Positions 52,301-62,797 of a DNA stretch of 64,000 nucleotides are shown piece by piece. Both the position numbers and the translations under genes were made by a program. The stretch spans positions 62,001-126,000 of the forward strand of contig NZ_VEWM01000010.1 of assembly GCF_020662265.1 (NCBI RefSeq), given 5' to 3'. How positions within the stretch are numbered: the first letter of the stretch is position 1; the number at the start of each line of letters is the position of its first letter. The notes below the pieces were generated by a model, which had not been told where the DNA came from, did not search any database, and was given only the letters and a program-made list of their open reading frames with translations. The stretch comes from Psychrobacter sp. I-STPA6b (GTDB lineage Bacteria; Pseudomonadota; Gammaproteobacteria; Pseudomonadales; Moraxellaceae).

Positions 52301-52447
52301 TAGCTAATCCTGCTATCCGCTTATATCTTGCATGCCCACTAGAGCGGTGACTAAAGCCAGTGGCGTTCCTGTTACCTCGATACCGCCACTAGCTAAGTCA
52401 CCGCAAACTAGTGGTCATACAAGGATAACCGCTACTATCAGGGCTAA
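52301..52447. repeat. Modular palindromic repeat, copy C
   Basis: Flanks TAGCTAATCCTGCTATCCGC and GGATAACCGCTACTATCAG as in copy B. The hairpin arms are 52336-52365 and 52384-52414 (CCACTAG..GCGGTGAC against GTCACCGC..CTAGTGG) with loop CTGTTACCTCGA shared with copy A. A second block at about 52530-52600 (AAAGCAGTGCTTTG and CTCACTCAGGGCTAAA) resembles the copy-A tandem unit. It fills most of the 466-base gap. Confidence 0.82.
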
Positions 52448-52671
52448 AAAGCCTTGTTAGGGCAACACTTAACTATCCGTTGATATTTCGTAGTAACGCA
52501 TCGTTTTCACAAAATCCTATTTAAAGGATTTTGTCTTGCATGAGGGACAAAGCAGTGCTTTGTCTTAATCCTCACTCAGGGCTAAACCGCACCTCAAGGC
52601 AACTTTTAGGTTGATTATTTAGCTTCGTTATTAGCTTACACCCGAAGCTTATCAATTTATAGGGATATAAT

Positions 52672-53013
52672 ATGATTTATTTATGTGGTCCAAAGAACGC
52701 TAGATACACATATACTGGTAGTCCAATTCCGCATTTAGACCTTGCCTATCGTTGTGATGCACAAACGCTTGCAAAAGCTTTGAGTATTTATGAAAGCGTA
52801 TTCAATGTACGCATCACCTCGATGCAAGAGCCTCTTTTGGGCTTGAGCGAAAACATAGGTAAGTATTTTGATTATCTGGATTTAGACAATAATTCAAAAA
52901 TAGCAGTTGACGTTCATGTCATTCGGCAAGGAGAGACTATTTGCCCCAAACAAAATTTAGATTTTGTGCTACAAAAAGAAGATATTGTCGATATTGGACC
53001 ATTACTTTGTTAA
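52672..53013 (+). CDS. Small protein of unknown function between ybbP and ybbA
   Basis: 113 residues with an AGGGATA binding site. YLCGPKNARYTYTGSPIPHLDLAYRCD, then LAKALSIYESVFNVRITSM and VAVDVHVIRQGETICPK (by position). No family is recognised. It is transcribed against the surrounding minus-strand genes and lies directly after repeat copy C, in the segment that separates ybbP from ybbA. It may be cargo of an insertion. An immunity-type small protein is possible but unsupported. Confidence 0.6.
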   Translation: MIYLCGPKNARYTYTGSPIPHLDLAYRCDAQTLAKALSIYESVFNVRITSMQEPLLGLSENIGKYFDYLDLDNNSKIAVDVHVIRQGETICPKQNLDFVLQKEDIVDIGPLLC

Positions 53014-53136
53014 TTAGGAAGTTTGACCAGCAGTAAAGGATCTAGCAAAAGAAAGTCTATGACTTTCTTACCATGCAATTTTTTTACGGTTCTCATATCA
53101 GGGTGACGCTGTTTTTAAAGATGATTCTTTTTAAAT

Positions 53137-53871
53137 TTATCCTCTGGTAGTACCAGAAATAGAAATATAAGGCATGTCTTTATATTTTTTTACTAACTTT
53201 ATATATTCATCAATTAATGGCTGTATTTTTTGCTTTCTATTAGTAGAATAGACATTAATAAGCATGTATCTTGCATACTCAGAAGGTTTTTTAGGTTCAT
53301 AAAAACCTTGATAAATTAATCCTAAGTATACTTTCCCAGAGTAGTTTCTACCGATTTCAATTCTTGAAAACCCTTCTGCTTGAGGAAGTAAAGTCTCTAA
53401 AGAGATGTAACCTAGAGAATCACCAGTTTGTTGTGTTGGTAGATTAAAGTACTCTTCTAAATCTTCAATAGACATATCTTGGATAGTAGGTAATAAGTAA
53501 TCACATTCTTTGGCATAATCTTGAAAACGTTTCCCATCATGTTTTGCAACACTAATGACATCATCTTCAAAATTTACTTCAACTCTCATACTAGTAGTAG
53601 CTGATGGAAACCTTAACAAACCCTTTTCATTTTTCTCAAAGTCACCCGCTAAGAAATATATATACTCACCCATAGGTTCAATTTCCCAGAATATATGAGA
53701 ATAAATTTCAGGGTTAACATCTCTAATATCTTTATTAATCCAAATAGGTAGATTATCAAAGTTACTCATCTTTCCGATAGGTTCTATAAACACCAATGGT
53801 CGTGCTGCAAGATTTTCAATATGATTTCCTACATATTTTTCAAAAGTTGCCTTAGGTGATTTGTTTGTCAT
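53137..53871 (-). CDS. Protein of unknown function in the ybbA-ybbP insertion
   Basis: 244 residues, more AT-rich than ybbA. The sequence has mixed alpha/beta character (LAARPLVFIEPIGKM, IWINKDIRDV, EYIYFLAGDFEK, GFSRIEIGRNYSGKVYLGLI), which recalls SMI1/KNR4-like (SUKH) immunity folds, but no signature can be confirmed. The C-terminus is DMPYISISGTTRG. It is same-strand with ybbA but 243 bases of AT-rich DNA lie between them. Start at the first Met is unsupported by a good binding site. Confidence 0.62.
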   Translation of the reverse strand: MTNKSPKATFEKYVGNHIENLAARPLVFIEPIGKMSNFDNLPIWINKDIRDVNPEIYSHIFWEIEPMGEYIYFLAGDFEKNEKGLLRFPSATTSMRVEVNFEDDVISVAKHDGKRFQDYAKECDYLLPTIQDMSIEDLEEYFNLPTQQTGDSLGYISLETLLPQAEGFSRIEIGRNYSGKVYLGLIYQGFYEPKKPSEYARYMLINVYSTNRKQKIQPLIDEYIKLVKKYKDMPYISISGTTRG

Positions 53872-54114
53872 ATTACATTGCCTTTTTTATTTAATTTCTG
53901 GTGAAAATTGTATTCTCAAGTCCTTATTATATACATGTTATATTCAATTTTGATTTAAAACTAGTACATAATAAACTACTAGTATAAATTTACTGGCTAG
54001 AAAAAAACTTTACATTGTAAATGTATATAGATAATGAAATATTAATAAAACTAAAGAATAATTTTTTTATTATAACAAAATTATTATGTGGGTTTTCTAT
54101 ATCATCATACCATC

Positions 54115-54858
54115 TTAATTTTCAACCCGACCATCAACAATGGTAATCACCTGATTGGCATGGGTGCTTAGACTTGGGTCATGAGTTACCACCACCAATG
54201 CCGTCCCTGATTGTTGTTGTAGCTCTAACAATAAGTGCATCACCTGTTGAGCATTTTGCTCATCAAGATTGCCTGTTGGCTCATCGGCAAAAATAATTTT
54301 TGGACGGGCGACCAATGCCCTTGCCAAAGCAGTGCGTTGTTGCTCACCCCCTGATAGCTGATGCGGTAAACTGTCACGGCGATGCATGAGCCCAACCGCA
54401 GTGAGCAATTCCTCGACTCGGCTAGGGTCAGGACGACGAGCAATATCTAACGGAAAGGCAATATTTTCAGCGACCGTCAGCGTTGGCAACAAATGAAACG
54501 ACTGAAACACAAAGCCCATGTCTTGTTGGCGTTTTTGTGCCAATGCTTCTTCATTAAGCTTGGTCAGATTTTGTCCATCTAACCACACCTCACCCGAGTC
54601 AGGATAATCTAGCCCTGCTAGCAAGCCTAACAGTGTCGATTTACCTGAGCCAGATTTACCCATAATCACCGCAAATTCACCCGCCTGCACCGCCACATCA
54701 ATACCCTTAATAATGTCGATACGTTGCTCACCCACTTTTACACTTTTACTAAGATTGTTGGCATACAGCAGGGGTTGTGACGTAGATGACGTAGTGGGTG
54801 AGGGGGTGTGTGAGTTATTAAGGGTAGGATTTGCGTTGGAGTTTGTGGCAGATTTCAT
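54115..54858 (-). CDS. ybbA: ABC transporter ATPase, YbbA/LolD type
   Basis: 247 residues. After about 30 polar N-terminal residues: Walker [19 protein letters not shown]-loop [13 protein letters not shown], signature [15 protein letters not shown], Walker [15 protein letters not shown], switch His in VVTHD. The MacB/LolD-type family with YbbA character because tesA lies 36 bases upstream on the same strand, as in E. coli tesA-ybbA-ybbP (there tesA is divergent). Its permease YbbP is 1.9 kb downstream on the same strand. Confidence 0.92.
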   Translation of the reverse strand: MKSATNSNANPTLNNSHTPSPTTSSTSQPLLYANNLSKSVKVGEQRIDIIKGIDVAVQAGEFAVIMGKSGSGKSTLLGLLAGLDYPDSGEVWLDGQNLTKLNEEALAQKRQQDMGFVFQSFHLLPTLTVAENIAFPLDIARRPDPSRVEELLTAVGLMHRRDSLPHQLSGGEQQRTALARALVARPKIIFADEPTGNLDEQNAQQVMHLLLELQQQSGTALVVVTHDPSLSTHANQVITIVDGRVEN

Positions 54859-54894
54859 GGTAGTTTTTCTATATGATTTATGGTGTATTGTCTA

Positions 54895-55743
54895 TTATTG
54901 CGTATTGCTGGATTTTTCTTGTACCACCTCAGTTAGCACAGGCATCAACACAGGTAAGATATTATTTCTCACCACATGCGTATAACCCTCTTTGGTTGGG
55001 TGGATGGCATCTTTTTGATTGAGATTGGCATCACCTGCGACCCCATTTAAGAAAAATGGAATATACGCCACCCCTGTATCTTTGGCGATGCGTGGATAAA
55101 TGCGTGAAAATTGATTCACATAATCATCGCCCATATTGTCATAAATCTCCATACCCCCCAATATCACCGTACTACCACTGGCTTGTAAGCGTTCGATAGC
55201 GGTGCGAATATTGTCATCGACAGTGGTTACAGGTACGCCACGCATGGCATCGTTTGCCCCTGTGGTCAAAATGGTAATATCAGGCTGAGTTTTTAACGCC
55301 CAGTCGAGCCGATTAACCAGACCAGTACTGGTTTCGCCACTAAGCCCTGAGTTAACCACGCTGACATTGCTATAACCTGCCTCACGCAGTTGTGCTTGTA
55401 GCTGAGCAGGGTAGTTGTCTTGCTCCGCCACGCCCAAACCCTCAGTGAGCGAATCACCAATCGCCAAAATCGTAATGGGCGTAGTGATGGGCTGGGCGAG
55501 TGGTTGCAAAGGTGGATTAAGCACAGGGGCTGGTGAATTAACCCTTTGTGAGTTGCTAGTTTGAGTGGGTTGGCTTGCGGTGGGCTGTGAATTATCGTTT
55601 TCAGTATCACTTTTGTTATCAGACACAGGTTGACACGCCATACATACTAAGGCGGTGAATAGAGTGACTATGCCCATGCGTCCTTTATGTTTTATGCGAG
55701 AGTGGGTGTACTTGGTTTTAATGGCTGTCGATAATAAGGACAT
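54895..55743 (-). CDS. tesA: Arylesterase / acyl-CoA thioesterase TesA (SGNH hydrolase)
   Basis: 282 residues. SGNH block I ILAIGDSLTEGLGVAEQDNYP (catalytic Ser), block II VVNSGLSGETS, block III LTTGANDAMRG and block V DAIHPTKEGY (catalytic Asp/His). The N-terminal extension (about 1-80) has a hydrophobic segment and a Cys in the context LVCMAC-QPVS, so it may be a lipoprotein; the following Ser/Thr/Gln/Pro-rich linker fits. It hydrolyses acyl esters in the periplasm. It precedes ybbA by 36 bases and is probably co-transcribed. Confidence 0.92.
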   Translation of the reverse strand: MSLLSTAIKTKYTHSRIKHKGRMGIVTLFTALVCMACQPVSDNKSDTENDNSQPTASQPTQTSNSQRVNSPAPVLNPPLQPLAQPITTPITILAIGDSLTEGLGVAEQDNYPAQLQAQLREAGYSNVSVVNSGLSGETSTGLVNRLDWALKTQPDITILTTGANDAMRGVPVTTVDDNIRTAIERLQASGSTVILGGMEIYDNMGDDYVNQFSRIYPRIAKDTGVAYIPFFLNGVAGDANLNQKDAIHPTKEGYTHVVRNNILPVLMPVLTEVVQEKSSNTQ

Positions 55744-55818
55744 AAGTATTTATTCCCCTAACTGATAATAAATTGCTAATACAAGGCATCTAAGTGAAGA
55801 TATTATAAATCTCTAATA

Positions 55819-56018
55819 GGGTCTGTTGAACATTCATCTTCATAGGAAAAATTGAGAAAAATTTGACTTAGTCAAGGCAATGGACACAGGTAATATCGGG
55901 ATATTAACAAGTTCATTAACGCAGAATAAGGCAAATTTAGCCAATTTTTACATGAAAGTAAAAAGTAGCTATATCCCTTATAGGTATTAGCCTGACGGGG
56001 TGAAAGTTCAACAGACCC
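55819..56018. mobile_element. 200-bp MITE with 13-bp terminal inverted repeats
   Basis: GGGTCTGTTGAAC (55819-55831) and GTTCAACAGACCC (56006-56018) are perfect inverted ends, flanked by TA on both sides (55817, 56019). It contains no coding potential. Degenerate copies lie at 56775-57050 and 62461-62588. The transposase is not in the window. Confidence 0.9.
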
Positions 56019-56088
56019 TAAGGTTAACACTGTAAGAGGTTTATTTGAGATTAACAAAGTAACTGTTTTTTATTGTTTCGACTATCCC

Positions 56089-56763
56089 CTACCTTAGCAC
56101 TTGTCCTGTTCTAATATCTCTTATTTGACTTGGCAATTGATAACCCAAGGTATCCCCTTGTAAATAACCTATATGCTTAGCCAGTTTATGGTTAGCAAAA
56201 GAGGCTTGGGCTTGCTCTAGACTATTGGCAGGGGGTTGACCGGCTTGATTACAACTGGTTGAGACGATAAAACCATAGGGGTTTTCTTCTGATACCATCT
56301 GCTGACATATTTGTTTAATCATAGGATGGGCAATGACGCGTACTGCCACGCTATCATGATTGCCTGTTATCCATTGTGGAATGTCTGGCTGATAGTTTTG
56401 ATTATCCATCAGTGGCAATAACCATGTCTGTGCTTGTTGCTGAGCCGTTGGTAAATTGAGATTAATTAATGATAACTGACTGATGGATTGTGTCAGCCGT
56501 TGCCGTTGCTCATCAGACAGTGGCGCAATTAAAGAAGCGATACGTGACAGCTTATCTGTCACCACAATCATACCTTTTTCTTGTGGGCGTGATTTTAGCT
56601 GGAGTACGGTTTGTACAGCTTTTTGATTAAAAGGGTCGCAACCAATCCCCCAGACACTTTCGGTTGGATAAACCAAAATCTGACCTTGCTTTATCCATGC
56701 CACTGCCTGCTGAATATCAGTAAATACAGTTGTATTTTTGGATGTTTTTGCAGAAGTTGTCAT
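56089..56763 (-). CDS. tsaC: L-threonylcarbamoyladenylate synthase TsaC/YrdC
   Basis: 224 residues, YrdC/Sua5 fold. The N-terminal QAVAWIKQGQILVYPTESVWGIGCDPF and KSRPQEKGMIVV are the TsaC motifs, and VAVRVIAHP and GFIVSTSCNQAGQPPANS the C-terminal half. It condenses threonine, bicarbonate and ATP to threonylcarbamoyl-AMP for the t6A37 tRNA modification. It is same-strand with dprA, which lies upstream (dprA 58361-57078, then tsaC), as in many gammaproteobacteria. The 314-base gap between them holds a decayed MITE. Confidence 0.93.
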   Translation of the reverse strand: MTTSAKTSKNTTVFTDIQQAVAWIKQGQILVYPTESVWGIGCDPFNQKAVQTVLQLKSRPQEKGMIVVTDKLSRIASLIAPLSDEQRQRLTQSISQLSLINLNLPTAQQQAQTWLLPLMDNQNYQPDIPQWITGNHDSVAVRVIAHPMIKQICQQMVSEENPYGFIVSTSCNQAGQPPANSLEQAQASFANHKLAKHIGYLQGDTLGYQLPSQIRDIRTGQVLR

Positions 56764-56774
56764 CTTAGCTCTTT

Positions 56775-57050
56775 AGGAAAAATTGCTATAAGTTTATCTT
56801 AGTCAAGGCAATAAATGTAGGTAGCTTATTTATCAAGGCGAGATATAGCCAACGGACTTTATAACTGTTACGGTGTTAGGCTCGTTTGCTATACAGCCGT
56901 ACTATCTGCACTCGCCTGCCTTGTGCCAGTTTATAAATTCACTGACTATATTATCCAGTTTATTAACGAAGAAATAAGGCAAATATAGCCATTTTTTACA
57001 TAAGAGTAAAAAGTAGCTGTATCCTTTGTCGATATTAGCTAAACAGGATG
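56775..57050. repeat. Decayed MITE copy interrupted by another repeat
   Basis: 56775-56823 matches the 5' internal part of the 55819 MITE and 56945-57050 its 3' part (AAGGCAAATATAGCCA, GTAAAAAGTAGCTGTATCC). Between them, 56830-56930 matches the repeat family at 9053 and 20084 (TTACGGTGTT..GCACTCGCC..CCTTGT). It fills the gap between dprA and tsaC. Confidence 0.7.
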
Positions 57051-57077
57051 GATTATCAACAAGCCTAAATATATGGC

Positions 57078-58361
57078 TTATATCAATCGTTTATATCGTC
57101 CAGCATTTTGAGCAATAATACCAAGCAACTCTAGTGTCATCAGTTGGCTTAATAGTGTTGGTGTATCAAGTTGTGTCTTTTCTATTAACTTATCTAAATC
57201 TTGACCAACCCAATCCAAATGTACCATCAAAGGTTGTAGCTCATTGGGAATTGTCACGTTATTGCTAGAAGCTTGTGGTGATTTTTCTATATGACGATGT
57301 CTATTAGCCTGATTATCAACCTGATAAGGCATCGGTTTGATTGGAGATTGTGGCTGACGCTGACTGGCAAATGATTTCTGAGTTTCTATGATTTCGCTAT
57401 CATCTTTTGTGTATGGATACAGATGCGCTGATGCAGACGTTTCTTGTATGGAGGCATGCGAAGAGGTTTGGTTTGCAATGTCAGCGATGACTTGCTCAGG
57501 ATGATAAATCAGGGTTGCACCCTCACGTATTAGATGATGACATCCCTCTGCATTAAGATTATCAATACGACTAGGCACAGCAAAGACTTGTTTACCTTGC
57601 TCAGCGGTCAAACGAGCAGTAATTAATGAGCCACTTTGAATGGTCGCTTCAGTGACGATTGTCCCCAGACTTAACCCTGCGACCAAACGATTACGGCGAG
57701 GAAAAGTATGTTTATTAGGCTGAGTATTGGGTAACAACTCAGAGATGATACAGCCCCCTTCATTGACGATACGCTCAATTAAGGCATGGTGCTGTTTGGG
57801 ATAACACACATCAATGCCTGTACCCATTACACCAATGGTGCGCCCTGCCAGCTCTTTTGGCTGAGCCAATGCACCCAGATGTGCCTGAGCATCAATGCCT
57901 TGTGCCAACCCACTGGTGATGACATAACCAGACTGAGCAAGATACTGTGCCATATCAAATGTGGTCTTTTGTGCTTGAGGCGTTGGCCTGCGACTACCAA
58001 CAATGGCAATCTGTGCCAATGAGAGTTTATCAGCTTGTCCACGATAAAATAACACAGGAGGTGGGTCATACAGTTGCGTGATACCATCAGGGTAGTCAGC
58101 ATCACCAAAAAATATTAATTGATAAGATTGTTGGGCAATATCTTTTTGTATCTTTTCTAAGAAGTGCAGGCTGTCTTTTTCAGTGGCCTCGCTATGTCGT
58201 GATAGATGGCTGTGATGTATACCTAACGCTCGCCAATCTTCCACACTGGCTTGTAAGGCAGATGTTGCTGATGTAAATGCCGTTGTTAATTTACGAAAGG
58301 CAGAGAGTGACATATTCACCCTCTGCCATAATACCAAAATATCTTGTTGCGATGGCGTCAT
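57078..58361 (-). CDS. dprA: DNA-processing protein DprA
   Basis: 427 residues. The Rossmann-like fold bears IAIVGSRRPTPQAQKTTF, TSGLAQGIDAQAHLGAL, GVMGTGIDVCYPKQH and the core FPRRNRLVAGLSLGTIVTEA-TIQSGSLITA (two parts). The N-terminal segment (1-60) is SAM-like. The C-terminus, after a Ser/His-rich linker of about 80 residues, ends with a winged helix (LDKLIEKTQLDTPTLLSQLMTLELLG). DprA loads RecA on incoming single strands during natural transformation; comM in this window is another late competence gene. It shares a strand with the LysM gene upstream (18-base gap). Confidence 0.95.
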   Translation of the reverse strand: MTPSQQDILVLWQRVNMSLSAFRKLTTAFTSATSALQASVEDWRALGIHHSHLSRHSEATEKDSLHFLEKIQKDIAQQSYQLIFFGDADYPDGITQLYDPPPVLFYRGQADKLSLAQIAIVGSRRPTPQAQKTTFDMAQYLAQSGYVITSGLAQGIDAQAHLGALAQPKELAGRTIGVMGTGIDVCYPKQHHALIERIVNEGGCIISELLPNTQPNKHTFPRRNRLVAGLSLGTIVTEATIQSGSLITARLTAEQGKQVFAVPSRIDNLNAEGCHHLIREGATLIYHPEQVIADIANQTSSHASIQETSASAHLYPYTKDDSEIIETQKSFASQRQPQSPIKPMPYQVDNQANRHRHIEKSPQASSNNVTIPNELQPLMVHLDWVGQDLDKLIEKTQLDTPTLLSQLMTLELLGIIAQNAGRYKRLI

Positions 58362-58379
58362 AACTGACCTAAGTTTGCC

Positions 58380-59504
58380 CTATAAGCCATCAGGTGGTAA
58401 TAACTGGTCACCAACATTTAAAGGCAATTCTGAGTCTAGTACATAAGCATAGCTGATGTTATCAAAGGTTTTAAAGACCATCACATGTCCTGCTTCCTCA
58501 CTTGGCAAACGAGATGGCGCATCATTATCTCGAATGTCTCGTACTAATGGGCCTTTGCGATAAACAGTTAATACATCACCTGGTTTTGCACCATTGACTG
58601 CTCCTAAGTTTATTGCCACTACACTGCCTCGTGCCGCTGTCCCAATAGAGCCCATGACTCGAACAATCAATCCACCACGATTTACCTGAGCAGGAGCTGG
58701 ATAAAAAACTGGTGGCACAATATTACCCATTTCTACAAAAACTCTATCACCTTCTCGTACTTCTTTGCCGTAAGTATCTAATATTTGTAGGCTAGAAATA
58801 TTATTATTGGTAACATCTGTCACCACTGCTGTTGCGATTTGCTCAACTTCAATTCCCATGACCTGTTTGGTTGCATTATCTACATACGGTTCACCAACGT
58901 GATAAATACCGTAACGCTGACCAACGATCAATGGCACACCTTTAGCATACACTTTATCACCAATACTGGTTAATAAGTTGCGATTTTTTGACGCTAAAAC
59001 ATAAGGTGTCGTTTCCAAATCCACTGGATTTACAATGATATTTCTATCCAACCAAAACTGAATGGCTGATAAAGGAATGGGAGGAATACTATTGTTTAAT
59101 GGTGTTACGGTCACTGTTTGTTGTATATTTTCAATAACATCCACTTGCGCCATATCACGCTCAATACCAGCACAACCCTCACCCGTATCAATACCGATTA
59201 GATTTTGCCCCTTGATAACACATAACAGAATGACATCACCAGGATAAATAAGATTGGGATTCTTAATTTGTCTATTAGCAGCCCATATTTCCTTCCAAAG
59301 CCAAGGTTTATCCAAATAACGTCCCGCAATACCCCATAACGTATCACCTTTTTTGACAATATAGCGATTGGGTGCATCTGCTTTTACAGTCGGAGGAGGA
59401 TTGCTTGCATGAGCTGAGCCTCCTAATAACATTAGCCCAGCAATAGTTGTTGTTAGCAATCGTTGTAGTCGTTTCATTTGAGTAGATTTCATTATTGTGT
59501 CCAT
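58380..59504 (-). CDS. LysM-domain peptidoglycan-binding secreted protein
   Basis: 374 residues from ATG 59504, chosen because GGAC lies just upstream; several nearby Mets (59492, 59477) are alternatives. The signal peptide RLLTTTIAGLMLLGGSAHA is followed by one LysM: RYIVKKGDTLWGIAGRYLD, KPWLWKEIWAANRQI and NPNLIYPGDVILL. The remaining 270 residues are beta-rich with repeated GD-K/R-V-Y-A/V type loops and end with GDQLLPPDGL. In Moraxellaceae and Pseudomonas such LysM proteins precede dprA-tsaC. It probably acts in the periplasm at the cell wall. Confidence 0.88.
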   Translation of the reverse strand: MDTIMKSTQMKRLQRLLTTTIAGLMLLGGSAHASNPPPTVKADAPNRYIVKKGDTLWGIAGRYLDKPWLWKEIWAANRQIKNPNLIYPGDVILLCVIKGQNLIGIDTGEGCAGIERDMAQVDVIENIQQTVTVTPLNNSIPPIPLSAIQFWLDRNIIVNPVDLETTPYVLASKNRNLLTSIGDKVYAKGVPLIVGQRYGIYHVGEPYVDNATKQVMGIEVEQIATAVVTDVTNNNISSLQILDTYGKEVREGDRVFVEMGNIVPPVFYPAPAQVNRGGLIVRVMGSIGTAARGSVVAINLGAVNGAKPGDVLTVYRKGPLVRDIRDNDAPSRLPSEEAGHVMVFKTFDNISYAYVLDSELPLNVGDQLLPPDGL

Positions 59505-59732
59505 TTGTCCAGCAGCAGTAACAAAGCAGAAAAAGTCTGTAATTGTGAATTTTATTGACATTATGTGGATTTTACAATCACATAACATCACAACAAAGTT
59601 TAATTTGGCAGTTTAAGTTTACAATTTTATTAATCATAGCACAATCACAGATACATAGCATTTTCATTCAGGTATGAATAGCACTATAATCAGATAAATA
59701 CATCAATAAAAAATCTACTTACCTATATATTT

Positions 59733-59748
59733 TGTTTCACGTGAAACA
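59733..59748. promoter_or_regulatory. parS site (perfect TGTTTCACGTGAAACA)
   Basis: All sixteen bases match the ParB consensus. It lies between gyrB and the LysM gene and abuts the gyrB terminator. Confidence 0.88.
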
Positions 59749-59780
59749 AAACAGCCACCTTATGACAAGATGGCTGTTTT
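59748..59780 (-). terminator. Terminator of gyrB
   Basis: AAAACAGCCA-C-CTT / AAG-A-TGGCTGTTTT with a short loop; T runs on both sides. It lies about 50 bases past the gyrB stop on the minus strand, and shares a base with the parS site. Confidence 0.82.
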
Positions 59781-59828
59781 TTATTACTAATAACCTAAAC
59801 TATATTTATTTCAATGAAGTGAACGACA

Positions 59829-62588
<2,760 letters not shown>

Positions 62589-62797
62589 ACTTTCTGGGCT
62601 GATTTGTTTTGGGATAGTTTTTATATACCCCCATCACAACCAATCATTTCTTATAAAAATTTTGCCAAAATCTTAGTGTTATTTGAATGACAAATATAAC
62701 AGTGTCATGGCGATGAATTATAACATTTTTTCACCTTTGCGTCATCAATAGTAGTCTGGCTAACACACCATTAGCAATATTCTATCTGTTTTTCAAT

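Noticed and set aside
52456..52490. attC-like boxes (GTTAGGG and ACTTAAC) after repeat copy C
   Set aside because: No integron integrase, no cassette array and the boxes do not pair in the attC way; judged chance.
53049..53069. Hairpin AAGAAAGTC-TAT-GACTTTCTT as a terminator of the 52672 gene
   Set aside because: The stem is good but the T run is about 10 bases away, so termination is uncertain and it was left out of the feature list.
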